DNA of 64,000 nucleotides from Paenibacillus albus (GCF_003952225.1 NZ_CP034437.1:62001-126000); one strand, 5' to 3'; counted from the first letter of the stretch, positions 7,702-15,955 are shown. The notes: generated from the letters alone by a model not told the origin. Made by a program: numbers and translations.

Positions 7702-9442
7702 CGCTGCTTCCCTCCTCCTGAATGGCATGAAGCATCGCGTAGATGCCCTCCTGCGCAAGCAGTTTCTCGTGCGTGCCGCGCTGTACAATACGGCCTTCAT
7801 CGAGCACGATGATTTCATCAGCATGCTTCAGCGCACTGATTCGGTGCGCGATTATAATCGTCGTCTTGTCCTCGCGCTGGCGGCGGATCGTATCAATAAT
7901 GACCGTTTCCGTAACCGCATCGACGGCGCTTACACTATCGTCGAGAATCAGAATCGGCGCTTCCATCATCATCCCCCGCGCTAGCGCTGTCCGCTGCCTT
8001 TGACCGCCGGACAACGTTACGCCGCGCTCGCCAAGCTTCGTCTCGAAGCCGTCGGGGAAGCCCATAATACTTTCATGAATCTGCGCTTCGCGGGCTGCCT
8101 TCTCCACAAGCGACAGGTCGGCGCTGCGGCGATAGAACGCAATGTTGTCGCGGATCGTCGTGCTGAATAGGAAGCCGTCCTGCGGCACGTAAGCGATGCC
8201 GGCACGCAAGCTTTCGAGCGAAATATCGCGCAGATCGCTGCCGCCGATTTCGACAGCTCCAGCAGGAGGATCAAAGACTCGCAGCAGAAGCTTCACTAGC
8301 GTTGTTTTGCCAGAGCCGGTCCGCCCTACGATTCCGAGCGTCTTGCCCGGTTCAAGACGAAGCGAAATATGCCGCAGCGCTTCCTCAGGCGATTCTGGAT
8401 ATGTGAAGGAGAGGTCATTCACAGTAAGTACGGCATTCTTCCAATCGATGTCCGCCGCAAGCTCTTTCTCAATAATTTCCGGTTGCTTCGCCAACAGGAC
8501 ATTCAACCGCTCAAGTGAAGCTCGCGAGCGCTGTATCGTATTGATGACGTTGCCGATCTGCTGCAAAGGGTTTACCATCATCCGAACATAAAGCGTCAGC
8601 GCAACGAAGTTACCGAGCGAAAGACGTCCTGACAGCGCCAAATAACCGCCGAAGGCAAGCGTCACAACTAGCGATAATGCGCCAAGAAACGGAATAAGAG
8701 CTTGGAAGAACGAGGAGACGCGAACCAGCTTTAGCTGATTATCCTTGATGCGGTCAACGGTGCGGCCGAATCTGCCATTCATAATCCCCTCGACAGCAAA
8801 TTTCTTCGTGACGCGGATGCCTCCGAATTGCTCCTCCGCCGATTCCGTCATAGCTCCCAGCGATTCCTGCACTTCGAGCGAGCGCTTGCGAATCGTTGGG
8901 CCGAAACGAACGACAATCCACGGAATGAAGAGCAGAGGCGAGATACAGATAAGAATCAGATACCAAGGAATATTGCTGATCAGCATCATGACGACGACCG
9001 AGACGATTAGCATCACCGCGTTCGCCGTTTGGTTGACGCCCATTGAAATGGATTCGCGAACGGTCGTAACATCATTCATTACGTAGCTCAGCAGCTTGCC
9101 GACTCCGTTCTTGGAGTAGAACTGCTCGCCGAGCTTTGTGAAATGCCTGAATAGCTTTTGCCGAGTGAATTTCTCAAACACCCTGCCGACATACATAATG
9201 TGGAACTGCCCGATGCCCCCAAGAATACCGTAGGCGATGCCGATGAATAGCAGTACGAGGCTCGAATGCAGAACCATATCCTTCGTCAGTCCGCCCTTCT
9301 GCAGCTCATCAGTGAAGTTCCCCAGCACCTTCGGGTAATAAGATTGAATTAAGTTCGCTGCGATTGTAAAAGTTATGCCCGATGCATAGATGTACCATTT
9401 TGCCCGAACATACGACGTTAACAGGCCCCGACCACTGCCCAA
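7694..9442 (-). CDS. bmrC: Heterodimeric ABC exporter, BmrC/YheI-like half
   Basis: 582 residues with the exporter transmembrane domain followed by a nucleotide-binding domain. Walker A is GRTGSGKTT at about 373 and the signature is a canonical LSGGQRQR. Walker B reads LILDDSVSAVD, so the catalytic glutamate is replaced by aspartate near residue 502. That is the hallmark of the degenerate site in heterodimeric exporters such as BmrC. The start is TTG with GAGAGGGG upstream. The gene order (YheI-like first, YheH-like second, 8-bp overlap) matches the Bacillus bmrCD arrangement. I see no BmrB-like leader peptide in the upstream 140 nt. Confidence 0.8.
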   Translation of the reverse strand: MGSGRGLLTSYVRAKWYIYASGITFTIAANLIQSYYPKVLGNFTDELQKGGLTKDMVLHSSLVLLFIGIAYGILGGIGQFHIMYVGRVFEKFTRQKLFRHFTKLGEQFYSKNGVGKLLSYVMNDVTTVRESISMGVNQTANAVMLIVSVVVMMLISNIPWYLILICISPLLFIPWIVVRFGPTIRKRSLEVQESLGAMTESAEEQFGGIRVTKKFAVEGIMNGRFGRTVDRIKDNQLKLVRVSSFFQALIPFLGALSLVVTLAFGGYLALSGRLSLGNFVALTLYVRMMVNPLQQIGNVINTIQRSRASLERLNVLLAKQPEIIEKELAADIDWKNAVLTVNDLSFTYPESPEEALRHISLRLEPGKTLGIVGRTGSGKTTLVKLLLRVFDPPAGAVEIGGSDLRDISLESLRAGIAYVPQDGFLFSTTIRDNIAFYRRSADLSLVEKAAREAQIHESIMGFPDGFETKLGERGVTLSGGQRQRTALARGMMMEAPILILDDSVSAVDAVTETVIIDTIRRQREDKTTIIIAHRISALKHADEIIVLDEGRIVQRGTHEKLLAQEGIYAMLHAIQEEGSSVG

Positions 9443-9580
9443 CTAAATCGCCCCTCTCAATTATCCAATATTTGCATATTTGCACACAACGAGATACAGG
9501 ATAGACCTCTTCAATACCAGCCTATATCGCGTTGTTACCGCTACATCATTTAATGGAGAGTGCTTAATTACACACAACTG

Positions 9581-10441
9581 TTACACGATAAAATGAACCT
9601 CAATACCCGATGGATCATGGGTGACAATCGTACTTCCCTCGGTTCGAAGCGGAACGCTTGCAGCCTGTAAACGTACAAAAACGGCCATCTGAGCCGCTTC
9701 GGAAGGTAAAACGATTTGGTAATAATCAAGACCCGGTGCGTTTGCCGGTGTCAGCGGCGCGCCAATGCCAGCCCATACATTGAGACCGATGTGATGATGA
9801 TAGCCCCCTGCCGAGATGAAGAGTGCTGAGTCACTCATGGATGCAACGATATCGAAGCCGAGCACGTCGATGTAGAAATGCTCTGTTGTTGGCAGCTCCG
9901 TCACATGCAGATGAATATGTCCGACTGTCGTCCCCTCGGGCAACCCGATCCATGGAGCATCGCCGGCTTCTGCCAGCAAGCCATCTTGGTCGATCGGATC
10001 GAGTCCCATTTGCACATGTCCTTGTTCATCCCATTGCCACGTATTGCGCGGACGGTCACAGTAGATCTCGATGCCGTTATTATCCGGATCGGTAATGTAG
10101 AGTGCTTCGCTGACGAGATGATCGGAGTGCCCGATGTGTATGCCTGTGCTCTTCAGGTGACGAAGCGACAGACCAAGTGACTTCCGATCCGGCACAAGCA
10201 GCGCAAAGTGATACAAGCCCGCGCCAGAGCGGCGCGGACGAGGCACTGCATCTGCAATTTCGCGCAGCTGAAGAAGCGGCTTAGCCGCACCGGGGACACC
10301 CAGCGCGGCCACTCCCTCCTGCTGCATCATGAGCTGAAGACCGACAATCTCGCTATAGAAGCGAATGGACTCTTTTAAGTTACTTACCCGCAATTGCACA
10401 ATTCCAATCTTCGTATCTGCTGCAATCGATGCTGATGACAT
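9581..10441 (-). CDS. catE: CatE-like extradiol dioxygenase (VOC superfamily)
   Basis: 286 residues made of two vicinal-oxygen-chelate modules: IGIVQLRVSNLKESIRFYSE at the N-terminus and VGHIHLHVTELPTTEHFY near residue 170. Candidate iron ligands are the His of HLHV, the His cluster YHHHIGLN, and the Glu of DPSGIEVHFIV. Length and layout match Bacillus CatE/YfiE, catechol-2,3-dioxygenase, which opens catechol rings and detoxifies quinone precursors. GGGAGGTGG precedes the ATG. It is 21 nt downstream of the isomerase-like gene, so both may share a transcript. Catechol as the actual substrate is inferred from the family. Confidence 0.75.
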   Translation of the reverse strand: MSSASIAADTKIGIVQLRVSNLKESIRFYSEIVGLQLMMQQEGVAALGVPGAAKPLLQLREIADAVPRPRRSGAGLYHFALLVPDRKSLGLSLRHLKSTGIHIGHSDHLVSEALYITDPDNNGIEIYCDRPRNTWQWDEQGHVQMGLDPIDQDGLLAEAGDAPWIGLPEGTTVGHIHLHVTELPTTEHFYIDVLGFDIVASMSDSALFISAGGYHHHIGLNVWAGIGAPLTPANAPGLDYYQIVLPSEAAQMAVFVRLQAASVPLRTEGSTIVTHDPSGIEVHFIV

Positions 10442-10462
10442 GATCCGCCACCTCCCACTATT

Positions 10463-11296
10463 TTATAGATAGTCGGCAACGATGGCTTTAATGCGATCGA
10501 GTCCGGCCCACATATCGCCAGGTCCGTCATAGATAAGTACGATTGCACCGTTAAACTCAGCGGTACGAACGGTGTTCAAGCATTTAATAAATTCATCTTG
10601 GTCGGGATAGCCTTGATCGTCGTATTGCGCTTTGGCATGTACGGATACGCTGCGCGGAAGCGTAAGCGGGAATTCTTCGTATTTGTTCGGAAGCTTGAAG
10701 TTACCGAAATCGGTGATAAAGTCTGCGTTGTCGCCAACGAGTTCAAGCAGCTTTACGCTCGAAGAACCTGTCGACGTGAGCGCCTTGAAGTTCTCTGAGA
10801 TGATGCGAACGTTCTTGCCCTGTGACTGCGAGTATTCGCTGAGACGTGTGAGGCCTGCAGCCGATAGTCGAAGCGCCTCAATATCATCCGGTGCTGCTTC
10901 ACCTGCAACGATGCGGATTTGCTTCGCGCCTGCAAGCGATGCGATGTCGATCCACTGCTCCATGTAGCGAAGGTCCGCTTCGCGGCGCTCTTCGTCCGCT
11001 GTTGTCAGATCGCCGTAGTCGAGCAGCAGCGTATCGAACTTAATGCCTGCCGACTGGAACGATTCTTTCAGCTGCTGCAGGTATGCCGGCTCTACCGATG
11101 GAAAATGGAAATGGCATACCTCTGCGGCCTGGTACCCTCTACGCGCTAGCTCTGCCGGCAGTTCAAGCAGTGTCAGTACCTGCGGCTGTTCTGTCACACT
11201 CGGTTCATGCTGCTTCGTCTCCGCATTCCAAGCTGTAAAACGCAGTGGGCCAAGCAGGCGATGCAAACTCCACGTACTGATGGACAAATAAGACAT
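10463..11296 (-). CDS. Sugar phosphate isomerase/epimerase-like TIM barrel
   Basis: 277 residues of the xylose-isomerase-like (AP endonuclease 2) TIM-barrel family, which includes IolE, IolI and hexulose-phosphate epimerases. Metal-ligand candidates are RIISENFKA (Glu, near 180), FITDFGNF (Asp), and SVHAKAQY (His). MSYLSIST is used as start because GAGGAGGGGC lies just upstream; a further 20 codons in frame have no ribosome site. The substrate is unknown. It sits upstream of catE-like and is transcribed from a promoter carrying a perfect inverted repeat. Confidence 0.75.
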   Translation of the reverse strand: MSYLSISTWSLHRLLGPLRFTAWNAETKQHEPSVTEQPQVLTLLELPAELARRGYQAAEVCHFHFPSVEPAYLQQLKESFQSAGIKFDTLLLDYGDLTTADEERREADLRYMEQWIDIASLAGAKQIRIVAGEAAPDDIEALRLSAAGLTRLSEYSQSQGKNVRIISENFKALTSTGSSSVKLLELVGDNADFITDFGNFKLPNKYEEFPLTLPRSVSVHAKAQYDDQGYPDQDEFIKCLNTVRTAEFNGAIVLIYDGPGDMWAGLDRIKAIVADYL

Positions 11297-11330
11297 TGAT
11301 AAGCCCCTCCTCTGATCGGTTGAAAGCGTT

Positions 11331-11348
11331 ATTAGGAAATGTCCTAAT
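11331..11348 (-). promoter_or_regulatory. Perfect inverted repeat over the -10 of the isomerase promoter
   Basis: ATTAGGA-AATG-TCCTAAT is a perfect 7-bp dyad with a 4-bp centre. It overlaps and follows a candidate minus-strand promoter (-35 TTGGTA at 11370-11375, 17-bp spacer, -10 TACCAT at 11347-11352). That is the position expected of a repressor operator. The cognate regulator is unknown. Confidence 0.55.
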
Positions 11349-11403
11349 GGTATCACATTCCAGTTCGTTTACCAATTTCAAGAAAGCGACATGAGGAGCA
11401 TCA

Positions 11404-11432
11404 TTTTCACAAAAAGCATCCTGGTATATAAT
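11404..11432 (+). promoter_or_regulatory. SigA-type promoter of the parB-like gene
   Basis: -35 TTTTCA (11404-11409), 17-bp spacer, perfect -10 TATAAT (11427-11432), about 85 bp before the ParB-like start codon. Confidence 0.55.
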
Positions 11433-11519
11433 ACGTTTGACTAGTACACATAAGCGAAAAACAGATAAATTAAGAGATTACGACGTACTAAAACGATGTG
11501 TAACGATAGGAGAAATGAT

Positions 11520-12812
11520 ATGGATATTATTCAAATCCCCATTCATTTGATTGATGAGGACGAGGACCAGCCGCGTTATCAGTTCGATGAGGAAGCGCTG
11601 CAGGAGCTGGCGAAGAGCATCGGAGAGATCGGCTTGCTATCGCCAATCAAAGTGCGGACGACAGCCGGCGGACGCTATAAAATCATCTACGGCAACCGCC
11701 GCTACAAGGCGAGCCAGATGCTTGGCAAGGAATCGATGCCCTGTATTGTGTCAAACGCGACCGATGAGATGGAAATTTATTTGGAGCAGATCGCGGAGAA
11801 TCTGACTCGTGAAGGCTTCTCGCCGATTGAGGAAGCGGAAGCGTTCCATAAGCTGATGCATGAATCCAAGTTCAACAGCTCGCTGAAGTTTCTCGCGAAC
11901 AAGCTCGGTAAACCGGAGAACTATATTAAGAACAAGTGCGAGCTGCTCAAGTTCGGGAACTCCGTGCGGAAGCTCATCGTCAGCGGCACGGAAATCCGCG
12001 AGGGCAAGCTGACCGAGGATCAGCTGCTGCCGATCAAGGATCTGCCGATTGAGCATCGCGATCCGCTCGCGCTCATTATTGCGCGCGACGCGCTGCCTGT
12101 CACAGATGTGAAGAAGATCGCGAAGCTGTTCAAGGACAAGGAAATTTCCCCGGGCACGAAGGACAAGCTGCTGTACAAGAGCGGGTACGAGCTGCTGCAA
12201 ACATGGTCCACCGTGCAGCAAAATAAAGCGGAACGCGAGCGGGCTGCGGAGCTGAAAGCGGAGCAAGCAGAGCGCGCCGCCGCGGCGAAGGCCGAGAAAG
12301 CGCGCCTCGCGGCGGAAGCCGCGGAGCGCGAAGCGGCCGCGGGGGCGAGTGCGGTGAGTGCAGGCGCGAGTGCGGTGAGCGGTGCGAGTAGTGGCGGAAC
12401 GGCAGGCGGTGCGGTAGGCGGTGCGAGTGCGGGTAGTGGCGGAACGGCGAGCAATGGCGCAAGCGGTGCGAATGTGGTGAGCGATGGCGTAAGCGGCACT
12501 GGTGCGAATGGAGCAGGAGCCGGCGGTGCGCTCGGCATGCGAGCTGGAGCCGCGCTAGAGGCGGCGGTTGCGGGCGTGCTGACGCCTGTGGCGGAAGGCT
12601 CCGCTGCAGGCTTGCTCGGCGAGCTGCAGCTGCTGCTTGGCGCGCTGCCTGCTCTGTCGGCAGCACCTGCCGAGCTGCTGGCCAGCATCACTGCAGCAGA
12701 GGAACTGCAGGCGGTGATCGCGAATGTCGATGTGCTTCTGAGCACGATCGAGCAGCGCTCTGCTGAGCTTCGCACCGTCCGAGACCTTGCTGCGGCGCGC
12801 ATAAACGAATAA
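11520..12812 (+). CDS. Orphan ParB-like DNA-binding protein with Ala/Gly-rich tail
   Basis: 430 residues. The N-terminal ParB/Srx nuclease-like domain shows DEDEDQPRYQFD, GRYKIIYGNRRYKAS and EQIAENLTREGFSPIEEAEAF, the CTP-binding and box II region of ParB. A KorB/ParB-type helix-turn-helix follows (KFLANKLGKPENYIKNK). After about residue 235 comes an Ala/Glu/Lys coiled-coil stretch, then a 70-residue Gly/Ala/Ser/Val low-complexity region encoded by degenerate GGTGCGAGT-like repeats, and an Ala/Leu-rich C-terminal helix. The start ATG follows ATAGGAG. No parA lies nearby, so this is not a segregation operon. Closest in style are Noc/YefA-like or plasmid RepB-type orphans. Its role is unknown. 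Confidence 0.75.
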   Translation: MDIIQIPIHLIDEDEDQPRYQFDEEALQELAKSIGEIGLLSPIKVRTTAGGRYKIIYGNRRYKASQMLGKESMPCIVSNATDEMEIYLEQIAENLTREGFSPIEEAEAFHKLMHESKFNSSLKFLANKLGKPENYIKNKCELLKFGNSVRKLIVSGTEIREGKLTEDQLLPIKDLPIEHRDPLALIIARDALPVTDVKKIAKLFKDKEISPGTKDKLLYKSGYELLQTWSTVQQNKAERERAAELKAEQAERAAAAKAEKARLAAEAAEREAAAGASAVSAGASAVSGASSGGTAGGAVGGASAGSGGTASNGASGANVVSDGVSGTGANGAGAGGALGMRAGAALEAAVAGVLTPVAEGSAAGLLGELQLLLGALPALSAAPAELLASITAAEELQAVIANVDVLLSTIEQRSAELRTVRDLAAARINE

Positions 12813-12859
12813 TTTTCAGTGAAATTCGGTGAACTTTTCTCTATTTAACAAACGTGCAG

Positions 12860-12891
12860 CCTCCTGTGTTACTATAAGCAGGAGGTTTTCG
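12860..12891 (+). terminator. Terminator after the parB-like gene
   Basis: CCTCCTG/CAGGAGG stem with a 12-nt loop followed by TTTTCGTATTTT. Confidence 0.75.
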
Positions 12892-12935
12892 TATTTTCCT
12901 GTTCAATTTGCGCGAGAGAGTGAGGATGTTAACGT

Positions 12936-13943
12936 ATGAGAGTCGTTATTCTTGGCGGCACTGGCAACATCAGTACAAGCATTGTTCGTCTTCTGGTGGC
13001 ACAGGGCCATGAAGTCACTTGTTATAACCGTGGTCAAAGCACCAGCGACCTGCCTGCAGGCGTTCGCGTCATCAATGGAGATCGCAAGGATCGCGAAAAG
13101 TTTGAGCAAACGATGCAGCAAGAGCAGTTCGATGCAGCTATAGATATGATTAGTTTTGACAAAGAAGACGCAGCGAGCAGCTTGCGCGCGTTCCGAGGCG
13201 TGAAGCATTTTGTCCAGTGCTCCACGGTGTGCACGTATGGTGTCGATTACGACTGGATGCCTGTGACGGAGGATCACCCGCTTCGTCCAATCAGCGGCTA
13301 CGGCCGCGGCAAAGTGGAGGCAGACCAGCTGCTGCTGGAAGCGTACTACAGCGAAGGCTTCCCAGTTACGATTCTGAAGCCATCGACTACATACGGCCCG
13401 CAAAGCGGAATCCTTCGCCAGGTGGCTTGGGATTTCACGTGGATCGACCGTATTCTGAAGGGCAAGCCTCTGCTCATTTGCGGCGACGGCAAAGCGCTCC
13501 ACTCCTTCATGCATGTTGACGATGCAGCAAAAGCATTCGTTGGCGTTCTTGGCAAATCACACTGCGTGGGCCAAACGTACAATGTCGTTCCGCGCGGCTT
13601 CACGACTTGGGAGCAGCAGCATAAGCTGGCGATGAAGCTGCTGGGCAGAGAAGTTGAGCTCGTTGGCGTGTCGCTGGATACGCTGAACTCGATCGATGCA
13701 GGCCGTTTCGGCATTTGCAGCGAGATTTTTGCGCATAACGTGTATTACAGCTCAGAGCGCTTGATGCGCGATGTGCCTGAGTTCGTGCCGACAATCTCGC
13801 TTGAGCAAGGCATGCGCGAGGTGTTCGAAGCGATGAAGCAAGGCGATCGCATCCCGAACTCCGACAACGAAACATGGGAAGACGAGATCATCGAAGCGCA
13901 CCGCAGTGCGTTCGCACCGCTCTCTTCCGCTGCCAAAGCATAA
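12936..13943 (+). CDS. Extended NAD-dependent epimerase/dehydratase (SDR)
   Basis: 335 residues with an N-terminal Rossmann motif ILGGTGNIS and an SDR active site: Ser96 in QCSTVCTYG, and Tyr122-x3-Lys126 in SGYGRGKVEA. The C-terminal half has the substrate-domain hallmark HSFMHVDDAAKAF. It therefore belongs to the extended or atypical SDRs acting on nucleotide sugars or related carbonyls. GAGTGAGGA precedes the ATG. It lies between the ParB-like terminator and its own strong terminator, so it is monocistronic. The substrate cannot be told from the sequence. Confidence 0.8.
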   Translation: MRVVILGGTGNISTSIVRLLVAQGHEVTCYNRGQSTSDLPAGVRVINGDRKDREKFEQTMQQEQFDAAIDMISFDKEDAASSLRAFRGVKHFVQCSTVCTYGVDYDWMPVTEDHPLRPISGYGRGKVEADQLLLEAYYSEGFPVTILKPSTTYGPQSGILRQVAWDFTWIDRILKGKPLLICGDGKALHSFMHVDDAAKAFVGVLGKSHCVGQTYNVVPRGFTTWEQQHKLAMKLLGREVELVGVSLDTLNSIDAGRFGICSEIFAHNVYYSSERLMRDVPEFVPTISLEQGMREVFEAMKQGDRIPNSDNETWEDEIIEAHRSAFAPLSSAAKA

Positions 13944-13947
13944 ATGG

Positions 13948-13985
13948 AAAGGGACGAAGCCTGATGGGCTTTCGTCCCTTTTTTG
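13948..13985 (+). terminator. Terminator of the SDR gene
   Basis: AAAGGGACGAAGCC/GGGCTTTCGTCCCTT hairpin with a 4-nt loop, followed by TTTT, five bases after the stop codon. Confidence 0.9.
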
Positions 13986-14050
13986 ATTGGGTGCGGTGAC
14001 TTGTGAGCTGCTATGGACGCGTGCATGGGCTGAGTCGACCACCTCGGCTG

Positions 14051-14576
14051 GTGAGAGAGGCTTTTCCCTCTCTCAGGTCGAAATTCTCCACTTCCGCGCG
14101 TCGAGAGAGGCTTTTCCCGCTTTCAGTTGGCTAACTTCAGCTTTGCGCGTCCACTTCGGCTGGTGAGAGAGGCTTTTTCCTCTCTCAGCTCGAAATTCAC
14201 CACTTTCACGCGCCGAGAGAGGCGTTTCCCTCTTTCAGTTGGTTAACTTCGGCTTTGCGCGACCACTTCGACTGGTGAGAGAGGCTTTTTCCTCTCTCAG
14301 GTCGAAATTCTCCACTTTCGCGCGTCGAGAGAGGCTTTTCCCTCTTTCAGTTGACTAACTTTGGCTTTGCGCGACCACTTCGGCTGGTGAGAGAGGCTTT
14401 TCCCTCTCTCAGGTCGAATTTCTCCACTTTCACAAGCCGAGAGAGGCTTTTTCCTCTCTCAGCTTGAAATTCACCACTTTCGCGCGCCGAGAGAGGCTTT
14501 TTCCGCTTTCAGTTTGCTAACTTCGGCTTTGCGCGACTACTTCGGCTGGTGAGAGAGGCTTTTCACTCTCTCAATT
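14051..14576. repeat. Array of ten GAGAGAGG/CCTCTCTC dyads at 50/62-bp spacing
   Basis: Ten copies of a hairpin-forming module (GAGAGAGG, T-rich loop, CCTCTCTC or CCTCTTTC) start at 14053, 14103, 14165, 14215, 14277, 14327, 14389, 14439, 14489 and 14551. Successive distances are 50, 62, 50, 62, 50, 62, 50, 50, 62. The modules alternate between a full dyad (ending CTCTCTCA) and a weaker one (ending CTTTCAG). Linkers are also alike, so the basic unit is about 112 bp, with one half-unit duplicated near 14439-14489. The array fills the gap between two convergent genes and has no ORF of its own. Confidence 0.9.
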
Positions 14577-14624
14577 CGCACTCCTCAGAACAGGAAACAA
14601 GCTAGTTACGTGGGGGCTGCGACG

Positions 14625-14700
14625 CTGAGAGCACGTATGTGTTCTATCAGCCTCCGTATCGCGCTTTTCTGACGCCGAGAGCACGTATGTGTTCTATCAG
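14625..14700. repeat. Two near-identical 26-bp dyads exactly 50 bp apart
   Basis: Copies at 14625-14650 and 14675-14700 differ only at the second base. Each begins CTGAGAGCACG (or CCGAGAGCACG) and ends GTTCTATCAG, an imperfect dyad of the CTGA..TCAG type. They follow the ten-dyad array in the same intergenic gap. Confidence 0.8.
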
Positions 14701-14727
14701 CGACTTACTTAGAGGCTGCGACGTAAA

Positions 14728-14754
14728 GCTCCTGTTACTAGGGTTACTAGGAGC
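14728..14754 (-). terminator. Possible terminator of the HisRS-like gene
   Basis: GCTCCTAGTAAC pairs with GTAACAGGAGC on the minus strand, 12 nt beyond the stop codon. The T-tract is short (TTTACG), so termination strength is doubtful. Confidence 0.45.
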
Positions 14755-14765
14755 ACCCTCCCGCC

Positions 14766-15737
14766 CTACATCAACAGCCGATCCAGCCCGATTGCGCTGA
14801 TAAGCATCCGCTCTTTCTTGCTGCCAAGCAGCTGCCGCGTCCAGTCGACGAAGCCGCCGTCGCCGATGAAGTGCTCGTGGCCGCCGATGGTGGTCTTGAT
14901 CGTGAACTGCAGACCAAGGTAGTACGCGTTGTCCTTCGGCTCAACTACCGTCACGACAAGCTCCGGAGCGCGTTCGCGAAGGTGCTGGACGACCCGCTCG
15001 ATCAGACCTTCGCCGTCTGTATAGCCGCCGCGTCCGCTAATGAGCACTTCAATGACAGCGCCGCCGAACCGCTTGCTGAACATATCACGGTACATCGCGA
15101 TGTGCTCCCACACGGCTTCTTTCTCGAATCCGTACGAGCCGTTGTCCCTGCCCGCCGTCACCATCGCATATGCCGAAAAATGCGATAGATAGCCCGGCAA
15201 ATCCGGGAATTTCTGTGCCCGCACAAGGCGATGGGTCGTGCATAGCCTGACCGGCTCGGGATGATGGCGCAGCGCGCCGGACTGCACAGCGTCAGCAATT
15301 TGCAGTGCGAGCAGGTTGGTCATATCAGCGACCACCTCGGTGCCCCGGCTGGCGGAGATGATCTTGTTCTGGTCTGCTTGCGCCACGATCGAGCAAGAGC
15401 CAAGCGGCGCGACCGGCGATAGCTGCACTGGCGCATAGCCCCTCTCCCGCGCTATAAGGAGCAGGTCAAGCTCAAGCTGCTTGAGCGCAAGCGGGTCCAC
15501 CACCGCCGGCTTCACAAAGCGGTTCGCCCGATAACTGCGCAGCAGCTCGCTCGGCCCCTTATCCGCCGCGCGCCGGCGGAACACCTCAAGCATCAGCGTA
15601 TTGAAATCCGCACCGGAAAGCCCCTCAGCCAGCAGAGCCATCAATTCCTGCCCGTCCCCGCCAATCTCCCGCAGGATACGATTTAGTTCAAATCGCCCCT
15701 CAGCCTGATCCTGCACGCCACCCTGCTCTCTCTCCAT
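14766..15737 (-). CDS. Orphan protein with HisRS/HisZ-like class II synthetase core
   Basis: 323 residues. I do not recognise a named family. The C-terminal third reads like class II aminoacyl-tRNA synthetase motif 3 in a HisRS/HisZ setting: a Gly-rich strand (GGHEHFIGDGGFVDW) followed by ISAIGLDRLLM. A central segment RLCTTHRLVRAQKFPD could be a motif 2 remnant. No tRNA anticodon-binding domain is present and the protein is much shorter than HisRS. It could be a HisZ-like regulatory paralogue, an amino-acid-activating enzyme, or a chance similarity. The ATG follows GAGGGG by 10 nt. It is monocistronic beside the dyad array. Confidence 0.5.
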   Translation of the reverse strand: MEREQGGVQDQAEGRFELNRILREIGGDGQELMALLAEGLSGADFNTLMLEVFRRRAADKGPSELLRSYRANRFVKPAVVDPLALKQLELDLLLIARERGYAPVQLSPVAPLGSCSIVAQADQNKIISASRGTEVVADMTNLLALQIADAVQSGALRHHPEPVRLCTTHRLVRAQKFPDLPGYLSHFSAYAMVTAGRDNGSYGFEKEAVWEHIAMYRDMFSKRFGGAVIEVLISGRGGYTDGEGLIERVVQHLRERAPELVVTVVEPKDNAYYLGLQFTIKTTIGGHEHFIGDGGFVDWTRQLLGSKKERMLISAIGLDRLLM

Positions 15738-15811
15738 CCCCGCTCATCCCCTCTTCACAAATATTTCTACTAATTTAGCATATCTCACCAGCAAATGGCG
15801 CCTCATCGAGC

Positions 15812-15849
15812 AAAAAAAAATCCCCGCCGCTCACATGAGCAGGCAGGGG
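15812..15849 (-). terminator. Terminator of the GH99-like / importer operon
   Basis: CCCCTGCC-GCTC/GAGC-GGCGGGG hairpin followed on the minus strand by ATTTTTTTTT, about 105 nt after the last stop codon of the operon. Confidence 0.75.
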
Positions 15850-15955
15850 TATCGCAAAATATTCTCATCACTCGCAACTCACGCGGTATTAGACGGTCGC
15901 TGCAGAACGGAAAGCACCGATGGCTCTGCCGACAGCTATAACTCGCCGTCTCTAT

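Noticed and set aside
12020-12802. Long Ser/Ala-rich frame on the minus strand
   Set aside because: It is the mirror of the ParB-like low-complexity coding region; no ribosome site and no domain.
14051-14576. CRISPR array
   Set aside because: Repeats are degenerate and fully palindromic, linkers resemble each other, distances alternate 50/62 bp, and no cas gene is nearby.
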